Notes under the pieces: generated by a model
Seen by the model: only the letters and a program-made list of their open reading frames with translations
What the model was told of the DNA's origin: nothing
The model's database searches: none
Source: Jackrogersella multiformis
Taxonomy: Eukaryota > Ascomycota > Sordariomycetes > Xylariales > Hypoxylaceae
DNA length: 64,000 nt
Reading direction: 5' to 3'
Assembly (NCBI GenBank): GCA_902806575.1
Contig: CADCXD010000008.1
Span: forward strand, 1,302,001-1,366,000
In this document: one piece after another, positions 56,519-64,000 of the stretch
Layout of the letters: every line of letters begins with the position of its first letter
Position numbering within the stretch: the first letter of the stretch is position 1
Made by a program: the position numbers and the translations under genes

Positions 56519-57500
56519 CCTTGATTATGAATCTTGAAGATGTTCTTATAATAGTTTATGTGACAGATACCTACTAACAGGTAGCCTAGATGAGAACTGG
56601 AAGGGGGTGAACAGACGGAGAATGAGTACCTAGGTAGAAGGTAAGTTAGTGTGTTTGTCTTGAAAATGTACAAATAATTGTGACGTTATTAAGGGTCTCC
56701 CCGACCGCATCACCAAACTCCAAAGTCCAATGAAATCAAAGGGGTTCAAGTTTGTCAATGTGCATGTCAAGTTTTTCATTAATATTAAACATTAATGTAT
56801 TTACTTGTATAACCCCTTCAAGTACTAAGTACTGCCCTTACATGGATGCCCGTGTATGCAGGTAAGGCATAAGGCGGGGTAGCTGCAGCTATAGATACCT
56901 AAATAGGTACCTACCTAGCCTAGGAGATAGGAGGTAGGTATGCGGCTCACCCATTCCCGAGTCGAGTCTCCGTATGTGCCCCTAAATGCTCGTGACGTAA
57001 TGTGGTCTTGAGGTATCAGCAACGATGCTCGATTGCCGATAAGGAGATACGATGAACCCGTCCGGAGAAATGCAAGTCCAAATGAAAATAAAAAAAAGGA
57101 AACAAGCCAATGGATAGCGATAATATGCCAAGTGGCATAATGGGTATCTCGAGTGGTAACATCCCCTGACCCTTAAACACCGTGGAAGTCTTATGCACGC
57201 CGTTGTTGTGTCCCCCAAGGTTGGTCTAACTCCAACTCTCTTGATGCAATGCCAAATACGCCATCCCATGCATGCTACTTCCAATGCAACCATGTGTTTT
57301 CCTATAACCTCAATGCCTGATGTATGCTATAGCCCTTGCCTGTGGTGAAATCGTCGGGTACGAGTAAAACCGTCGGGTATAAACACGTACCGAAACCCAA
57401 ATGTGTCTCTCCTTCAAACGCCGGTGCGATGCTGTTTTTTGAAAAGGGAAGAGTGGCGTATATATCGCCCGATTATGTCATCTTGACCATGTTAACTTCC
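56519..57500. other. intergenic, no gene seen
   Basis: AT-rich region with one palindromic block near 56896-56920. No gene or RNA was recognised. Confidence 0.55.
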
Positions 57501-59043
57501 TTAATCATCAAGAAAGGGGTCATAGTCAACCTCCAACCTCTTAGCTGCGGGCTCGTGGTCCTGGATATCTTGTTCCTCAAGTCCGTGTTTCTTCAACCAA
57601 AGCTTGCGTAGTACCTGGTAGATGAATAGGTATTGAGATTCGGCTTGGACCATCTGCTTGCGCTGCACCCGTAAGGCGTCGACAGTCCTGTACACGATAT
57701 CTCCTTCATCCTGGTCGCCGCTCTCTTTGCAACGGTCGATATCGCCCGACTCGATCTCACGCATGAGGTTTTCTAGAGCGATGAACGTTCCGCTTCTGCC
57801 CACGCCGGCAGAACAGTGAATGATTCGAGGATTGTCCTCACTGGCGTTCTTGTCTCGGGATAGGCGCATTAGCTCGAAAAAGCTGTCGATGTCCTCAAAG
57901 GCAGGAACGCCGAAGTCGGGCCATTTGCGGTACAGAAGATGCCACACAATAGTATCCTCCTCGCGACCCTCTACATGGATGATCAGCTTTCGCACCTCGA
58001 TAGCACCATCTGCATGTTCTTCAACGCTAGCGCAATACATCTGCGCTCGGAAACCGTCACCAAACTCATCATCCTCTCCGATCACCCACGGCTCTTCATC
58101 GACGACACGGGGGAAATATTGAAAGCACTTTTCCATCCCACCCTCGTGGGTCTCAGTCAACATCACGATCACAGCCGGGCTCTGCAGCTGTTCGACCACC
58201 ATTCGCCAAACATGATCCATAGTTCCGGCCTTGGGTCCTTGCATGGCGATGTAACGATGTAGCGGTTTGCCTTGTGGGTCTAATGCGGAACGAAGGACAA
58301 TGGGAGAGGCGTTGATGTAATCGAGCTGGCCTTCGGGAACCTGCAGCTTGATGCGGTTATTGGCCCACGGTTGAATGTTCACGTATCGGTCGAGGATCTT
58401 AGCCTCGGGTGTGGTGATGCGCGCGAATTGGAAATTAGGAGACATGTTGTCCATGGCGTCTCGGAGGCGACCACGCTCTGCCCAGTTAAGGTCGAGGAAC
58501 TTAGCCTCGATTTCTGCAATCACGACGACAGCGGTTAGCATATTTACATAAGAGTGTTACGGGCTCTAATGATAAAGGATTAGCGCAATGCAGCGCCAGG
58601 TAAGACATACCTTGCTGAGACATAGTAAGAAAAGCTGGAATCTTGGGCTTAGGCTTGTTCTTGATTGCCCCTTCTGCATCTTTCTCTTCACCATCCACTG
58701 GGGTCAACTTGGGGGTCAACTTGTCTTGCTCGACTGCGCCATCCTGACCGACGATGGCAGGTGAGGCGGGGAATGGTAACGAAGCTGATGCAGGAGATCG
58801 TGCACGCTTGTGGGAATGGCGGAAGCGGAAGTTTCGGCCAAAGGGGGACTTCATGGGCAGATCATCGCGAGGGAGTTGGTTGGTTGATATGGTTAGAGAA
58901 GGAGGTGGTTCATGCTGGCTCACAGGGCCGAGTCTGCGCTCGGATGACGACTTGTCGGGGGGCGAGCCAGATAAGATTCCCGACTGGGGGGTAGTAGGAG
59001 CAGTTCTCTTAGTGCGCCTAAAGCGCGAAGATAGATGATCCAT
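57501..59043 (-). CDS. cytosolic protein tyrosine phosphatase (PTP1-like)
   Basis: Two exons: 59043-58611 and 58513-57501, giving 481 aa; a 97-nt intron with GTATGT donor and GCAG acceptor joins MSQQ to EIEAKFLDLNWAERG. The 145-residue N-terminal region is Ser/Pro-rich and probably disordered. The catalytic domain shows NRI-L-type phosphotyrosine-loop residues (NNRIKLQVPEGQLDYINAS), YIAMQGPKAGTMDHVWRM, the WPDFG loop (about 342-346) and the signature HCSAGVGRSGT with catalytic Cys about 378. It matches classical fungal PTPs such as yeast Ptp1 and fission-yeast Pyp proteins, which dephosphorylate phosphotyrosine on MAP kinases and other proteins. Confidence 0.93.
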
Positions 59044-61076
59044 CGTGGTCGGAGAATGCGAAGAGTACAGGGAGACGAAGAGTACTGGAAGACGAAGGGA
59101 TCGAAGGGATCGAGGGTTGAAGGGGCAACGATGGAGTGGTGGCGGGGCAGCGTAGAGCTTGCGGCGCCTGGACGTTGAGAGTGAGAGGATATTGTATTGT
59201 TGCCCCAGATGGGTGAGTGAGGTATTGGGTCGAGAGGATGGTGTAATTAAGAGTGGAAGAGAAGGAGGCGGAGCTGGGCCACGAGTTCGAAATAATCGGC
59301 ACGTGGTGGTCGACGCGCAGTTACTACGAGGTAAGGCGTGGCAAGACCTCAGGGATAGATTGTAAAAATGGCTACCTGGTACCTGAGGTGAGAGAGGTAG
59401 ACAGGCAAGCAGGTAGGAAAGAATAGAGTAGATCAGGCCGATCAATACCGTCGAGATGTGTTGTGTTGAATAAAAAAGTGGTGGATAAAAGTTAAGAATT
59501 GTAGAGTTTTTGGTAGAGTTTCGTGGTGCCGACGATATTTTAAAACGGATTTAAGTTGCTGCTTCTACAACTACCCAGCCCAGGTAGTACCTAGTGAGGT
59601 AAGAAATGACGAATACCATCTTTGGGCAGGCGACAGTGAGGCAGGGGCACCGGAGAACAATTAAATCGGAATGTGGATCATTAATGAGGTACATAGGTAC
59701 ATAGGTAGCACAATGAATGACTTAAAAGGGTATGGTCTGTTCACGGTGGGCCCATGGGATCCATACTAGGTCGATCCATTGCACCTATTCTAGTTTGGTA
59801 CAGCGCCTGGTGAATGTACACGTGGTACGTACCTACCTGGTACGACGCATGGCCGCATCGAATTGGGATACAGGACTGCCTTAGGTACATTAGGGCTGCC
59901 GGGTACATGTCGATGATCGTCTCTTACATAACACTACACTACATATGATAGGTACCTTAGGTATCTAGTAGGCAGCCACAATTAGGTATGTACATACCTC
60001 CTCGGTCTTTGTTATGTTTCGACAAGATTGTGAAAAGGGGGTGACGGATCGGTCTCAGTTATTATATTTAGTTACAAACCAAAGTCTCCGAAGGATTAAC
60101 AGAATACAGAATGATGTTTTGGTAGAGTATCAGGTTGCGAGACACCTACATACCTACCTAGGTGCCTACCTAAAAGAAAAAGATCCATAACCGTCTGCCA
60201 ATGGAAGGTAAGCTGACAAGGTACTGGCTTAGCTGGGATAGGTACCTGTAGGCATCTGTGCATCTACCCCTCACTGTGCTAAATCGTTCCTAGGTACTTC
60301 CAAGGTTGTCCACCTATGTATGTAGAAGCTGACAGGCGAACTGCAGGAGGTAACCCAGCCTAGTGGCTCAACCGCCGCTAATCACTAGACGATAACTCTA
60401 ATTTTAAACCTCCAAGACTTCCACTTACCCCTAGGTACCTAGGTAGGCTAGGTAGGGGTAGGTAGTTAACTTTATTAGTAATCGAATGGTAACAGCCATC
60501 CCGTGGGCTTACCTCCTTAAAGTCAAGGTTCTTTCACCAGGCCGCCTCACATTTTACTTACATAGGGGTCTGAGACGAACTTACAATTAGGTATATTAAG
60601 CTAATAGAAATCAATCCACCGTTAACGAAATCGCCGACTGATTCGATTTACTCACCTACCTAGGTAGTTATTTATCAGATAGAAACATACAAATGGACAT
60701 GAATCATCGCTTGTGACGATGTGTGGATGGCGTGCAACAAATCTCGTTGAGTACTAATAAGGCGTAACCTAGATTATGAACAAGAATTAGGTCCTAAAAT
60801 AACATGTCGTCAACTAAGATAGGGGCATTGTTTAATACCCTGATACGACTGTGATTTGCTGTAGTAATGTCAGTACCTCATCTGGCTACATAACTAACAT
60901 CCCACGAGTAGTGAATCACGAAGCATACAGAAAACTGCAAAGTAAATTTTGCAGGTAGGGATTTCGACTCCTGGAAACTCTACTCTACAATTAACTTTGA
61001 GCACTCAAGCATTTCTACTTCACATATTATCGAGGGAAGCTATTCCAAAACGCACCAGCGCAACATCAGAACCACC
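59044..61076. other. 2-kb intergenic region with palindromic repeats
   Basis: Upstream region of the phosphatase gene. It contains a block at 60428-60465 and shorter CCTAGGTA words; no supported gene. Confidence 0.5.
60428..60465. repeat. CCTAGGTA-family cluster
   Basis: CCCTAGGTACCTAGGTAG followed by GCTAGGTAGGGGTAGGTAG, one of the denser blocks on the right side of the window. Confidence 0.75.
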
Positions 61077-61322
61077 ATGTCTTCTGGAAACACCGGTTCT
61101 GGTAATTCTCTCAACATCGCCCTCCAGTGGCTAGAAAATCGATCGGTTACATCGTCTAGCCAAAAGAAAGACGAATCGACAACGTCAACATCGACCAGCT
61201 CTGGATCTCAGTCTAGCACTAGGGCTCTTGTTCCTCCGAACCGGTCTTTGACTAATCCTGATGGGCGTCCCTACGGGTTTTCGATCGCACCTCCCCGAGA
61301 TACACCCCCCATGAAGAAATAG
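61077..61322 (+). CDS. possible small Ser/Thr-rich protein (81 aa)
   Basis: Single-exon frame of 81 aa with an ATG in a favourable ACC-ATG context. The composition is Ser/Thr/Gly/Pro-rich, with a short LNIALQWLENRS helix at the start and a PYGFSIAPPRDTPP tail. No domain is recognised and no intron seems needed. Its codon use is not obviously random, but without homologs it may be spurious. Confidence 0.35.
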   Translation: MSSGNTGSGNSLNIALQWLENRSVTSSSQKKDESTTSTSTSSGSQSSTRALVPPNRSLTNPDGRPYGFSIAPPRDTPPMKK

Positions 61323-62227
61323 GGGTGGAAAAATTATGGTATGAAAGACGGCCGCATGACTTTTCGGGCTGGAAGTCTAAAAGCTAATTAGTATGGGCTA
61401 TTGTTATGAGTATACAACGGCTGGGGAAAACCGTCTGTCATTATCATGTGGCTATCTACCCTAGGTAGGTACTCTGGCTCTTCTCATAGCGAGATATGGA
61501 AGATGAAGTTTTTGATGACCCCTGGTGAATACAGGTGAATATGATTTGGGTTTCTAGATTTGCACCAAATGTACCTACCTAGGTAGGTAAGCAATCAATG
61601 CTATTGATTCATACGTGAATGTAAACTAAATTATGAGATTGACTGGTTAGTTGATAAGAGTTCACGAGTCTCACTAGCTTTCTTGAATAGGAGGCTGGCG
61701 AACAGCATGACTACCTAGGTACTCCATAACCCTAACCTTTATAGTAACAAAACATGCAGAATTTTAAGCGTATACGTGCAATTTAAAATAACTAGTCTTG
61801 AGAGGTAGTTATCCCAATGTATTATAATACCTAAGTGAAAGTTCTATGCTTCTCTTTAAGCTGTATGTGCAGGCGTGATGATTATTGTACAACTGAGATG
61901 CGTCTTCGTTTACCTAGAGTTGAAGTATGAGTGGCTTAAGGAGTTATTAGATGTAGGTAGGTACCTATGTAGGTAGTCTTTAAGCTCAATGAATGTTTAC
62001 TTTGGTAATTTCCAGGTTGAGGTTTAGTTTTTGTTACCTTAGGTACCTAGTTGCGTGATGAACGAAAAGTCCGTAGTTACGCCTAACAAATTATTAACCA
62101 TTTGACTAACTAGATGAGCTGAGTAGTTCCTGCTGTAAGATCTCCCGGAATTGCTCCCCATTCAAACGACATTTAAAAATAAAACAAACCTATAACAATC
62201 CACAACGGTTAAAAAGATAATAGACCA
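61323..62227. other. intergenic, no gene seen
   Basis: AT-rich region with several palindromic words (for example near 61571-61587 and 61952-61974). Nothing else was recognised. Confidence 0.55.
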
Positions 62228-62301
62228 TGGTCCCAGAGAGGGTCGAACTCTCGACCTTCGCATTATTAGTACGACGCTCTAACCAACTGAGCTATAGGAC
62301 C
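62228..62301 (-). tRNA. tRNA-Ile (anticodon AAT)
   Basis: On the minus strand, 74 nt fold into a cloverleaf without intron. The acceptor stem GGTCCTA pairs with TGGGACC. The D arm is GCTC-AGTTGGTTA-GAGC. The anticodon arm TCGTA-CTAATAA-TGCGA has loop anticodon AAT, which reads ATT/ATC after A-to-I editing. The T arm is GAGAG-TTCGACC-CTCTC, with discriminator A. No CCA is encoded, as usual for eukaryotic nuclear tRNA. Confidence 0.96.
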
Positions 62302-63158
62302 GACAGTGGAACAGACGGAGACGGGGATCCCTTTGATGAGTCTCTCATGGAGTTAATACTGTTTAAATGTTTAGAGAAGTTTTGAATGGCGAGGAATAAA
62401 ATTCTTCTTCCATAAGAGGGCCGGGCCTCGGTAGGGTGGGCCGCTTAGAAGTACTGTTGGACCGGGAAAAGATTGATTAAGGCCGACAATAGCTTGGTGA
62501 GGATGAATAAGAGCTAATACACAGTCCCGAGTTCCACTTTGTGATTTTGTTAGTGAGTTAACTTGGAACGATGAAAGTGGTATCGTCAACAGATGTTCAT
62601 TAATAGTTTAGGTTAGAGATGTTTAGAGATAAGAATATCAAGTACCTAACTATGCCTCTCTAAAATATGCTGCAATTTTGCTATAAAGGCGGGGTGTGAA
62701 ATCTGGTGCGGAGATTGACATATTCGGGAACTAATAAGGTAGGTACCTAGCTGGGTACCTAATTAGTTCGAAGTTTCTAGATATCACCTAATGAATGGGA
62801 ATATTGAAGTCTGTTAAAGAAGCACTTGCGACGGGACCGGGGAGTTTGTATGATAGGTACCTAGGTACCAAAGGTAATCCCCGAATCTAATCTTATCGGA
62901 TCACGGCTAAATTTAAGTTCCGACCCGCATTGGCAAGACCTGGGGAGCGGAATGTCTAGGTGGACCCTGCGAAACATTTAGTTGGCCACTGACGTTATTG
63001 TATTATTAACCTACCTACCTACCTCCTACCTACTAGGTACCGACCTACTTACCTATTTTATTTTATTATACGTACTATCGTCAATTTATGGAAGCTGTCG
63101 CGACGAGGATTAATAAATAGTATAATATTCACATTCCTCCATCTGCCAACCATAGATC
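62302..63158. other. intergenic with CCTACC/CCTAGGTA repeats
   Basis: Between the tRNA and the COG3-like gene. Palindromic words lie at 62740-62762 and 62855-62869, and a CCTACC run at 63010-63054. No gene is seen. Confidence 0.5.
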
Positions 63159-64000
63159 ATGTACGAAGATTCCTGGTACAACTTCGTACCAGATCATACT
63201 CATAGGAAGAATCCTTCTATACCGCAGCCTTCGGGACATAGAAGAAGAGAATCCCTCCTTCAACAGCCCAATGTAAGTCTTCTAGTTCCGCCTAAATACT
63301 TCATACCTAGGTGTATATTCTTGATATGGTATAAGGTGTTAACAGTTATGCTAGGGAAGCAAGCAGGCCGATATCCCCGAACCCTTAGAAGAGTTATTTG
63401 AAGAACCCGAGACAACAATTGACCCCCCCGAAGCAACATTCAGTCGAAGGGCGAAGTCATACTCCGACTTTTACCATGTCGTTCGCGCGCAGTTATCCAA
63501 GGATGCTACAATCGCAAAGAAGAAGTGGAGGAAGGCCAAGGATAGAAATCTAGATGCGCTGATGGTTGAGAAAATTGAAACCATTAACCGACATCTACGA
63601 CCAACACAGTTGGAATTTCTCGATGACGAACTGATCGAAGCTAGTCAACAGGAATACTTGTATGGCCCCCAGCTCTGGAACGAGCGACAGCACCGTCGCT
63701 GACAGGAACACAGACTTTACCGAGACCAACTAGAGATGACCGAACGGCACCTAGATACACTCATCAGCGATGCCAACGGTGCTCTAGACCTTCTCACTTC
63801 CTTGACCGATTCGTTTCGTGCCGTGGAGTCACAAACCTCCTCCTTCCAGGCTCAGTGCGACGACTTGCTAACCGAAGAGAGGAGATTGCAGAAGCTAGCT
63901 GACGAGGTTGGCACGGACTTGCATTACTATGCCTATCTCGATGGTGTTACGAGGAGGTTGAATGCTCCTGGGGCTAGCCGCCTAGTATATCATGAGAATT
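63159..64000 (+). CDS. COG3: COG complex subunit 3 (Sec34-like), partial, in-frame stop
   Basis: Exon 1 is 63159-63272 (38 codons; HRRRESLLQQPN); a 94-nt intron (GTAAGT...GCAG) leads to exon 2 from 63367, which runs off the window. Exon 2 reads ADIPEPLEELFEEP, then the coiled-coil region, and after 63702 LDLLTSLTDSFRAVESQTSSFQAQCDDLL and VTRRLNAPGASRLV, characteristic of Cog3. In yeast and human cells Cog3 belongs to the tethering complex that recycles vesicles within the Golgi. An in-frame TGA at 63700-63702 interrupts the frame between QHRR and QEHRLY, although homology continues in the same frame beyond it. Either a point nonsense mutation or a base error is likely; a short alternative intron would not restore the frame cleanly. 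Confidence 0.8.

Noticed and set aside
5597..63054. CRISPR-like repeats
   Set aside because: The repeated words are short palindromes without regular spacers, and the DNA is eukaryotic.

Overview
The window is nuclear DNA of a filamentous ascomycete (Pezizomycotina), most likely a Sordariomycete. The evidence is many short spliceosomal introns (46-128 nt, GTRNGT donors, CTAAC/CTGAC branch sites), a recognisable circadian clock gene frequency (frq), a set of ordinary eukaryotic housekeeping genes, and a plant-degrading secretome gene (PL3 pectate lyase). There is no operon structure and no rRNA. One nuclear tRNA-Ile(AAT) is present. Long intergenic stretches carry hundreds of copies of a short palindromic word family built from CCTAGGTA/GGTACCTA.

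Layout, left to right. 0.5-1.4 kb: secreted HD-domain cyanamide-hydratase-like protein (-). 3.9-5.4 kb: TDT/Mae1-type dicarboxylate transporter (+). 6.1-7.9 kb: FMP25-like mitochondrial RCC1-repeat protein (+). 8.8-12.2 kb: LacZ-type GH2 beta-galactosidase in five exons (+). 12.4-12.9 kb: relic of an NRPS-like reductase (-). 14.2-14.7 kb: small SnoaL/NTF2-like protein (+). 18.7-21.7 kb: frq (+), preceded by a 4-kb gene-free region holding a triple CGATCC element. 22.6-24.4 kb: secreted alpha/beta hydrolase broken by frameshifts (+). 25.3-26.2 kb: F-box protein (-). 26.9-27.8 kb: alpha/beta hydrolase (-). 28.4-29.6 kb: prefoldin subunit 3, with one frameshift (+). 30.7-32.0 kb: SEC14 (+). 32.8-34.2 kb: kinetochore MIS14/NSL1 (-). 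35.0-36.3 kb: family-16 methyltransferase (-). 39.3-39.9 kb: small three-exon protein (-). 41.9-43.3 kb: proteasome RPT3 (+). 44.4-46.9 kb: folliculin/LST7-like protein (-). 47-53.4 kb: gene desert. 53.4-54.4 kb: pectate lyase (-). 55.7-56.5 kb: tandem DUF427 protein (-). 57.5-59.0 kb: protein tyrosine phosphatase (-). 61.1 kb: possible 81-aa protein (+). 62.3 kb: tRNA-Ile (-). 63.2 kb to the end: COG3/SEC34, partial and with an in-frame stop (+).

The genes do not form one pathway. The set is typical euchromatic housekeeping (proteasome, Golgi tethering, lipid transfer, chaperone, kinetochore, TORC1 signalling, phosphatase) mixed with carbon-use genes (beta-galactosidase, dicarboxylate transporter, pectate lyase). 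The most biologically notable locus is frq with its upstream element. The most puzzling pattern is that three otherwise well-conserved genes (hydrolase, prefoldin 3, COG3) carry single-base or nonsense lesions. Two of these lesions fall at short G or C runs, so they may be sequencing errors rather than true pseudogenes. I saw no clearly novel multi-gene system.
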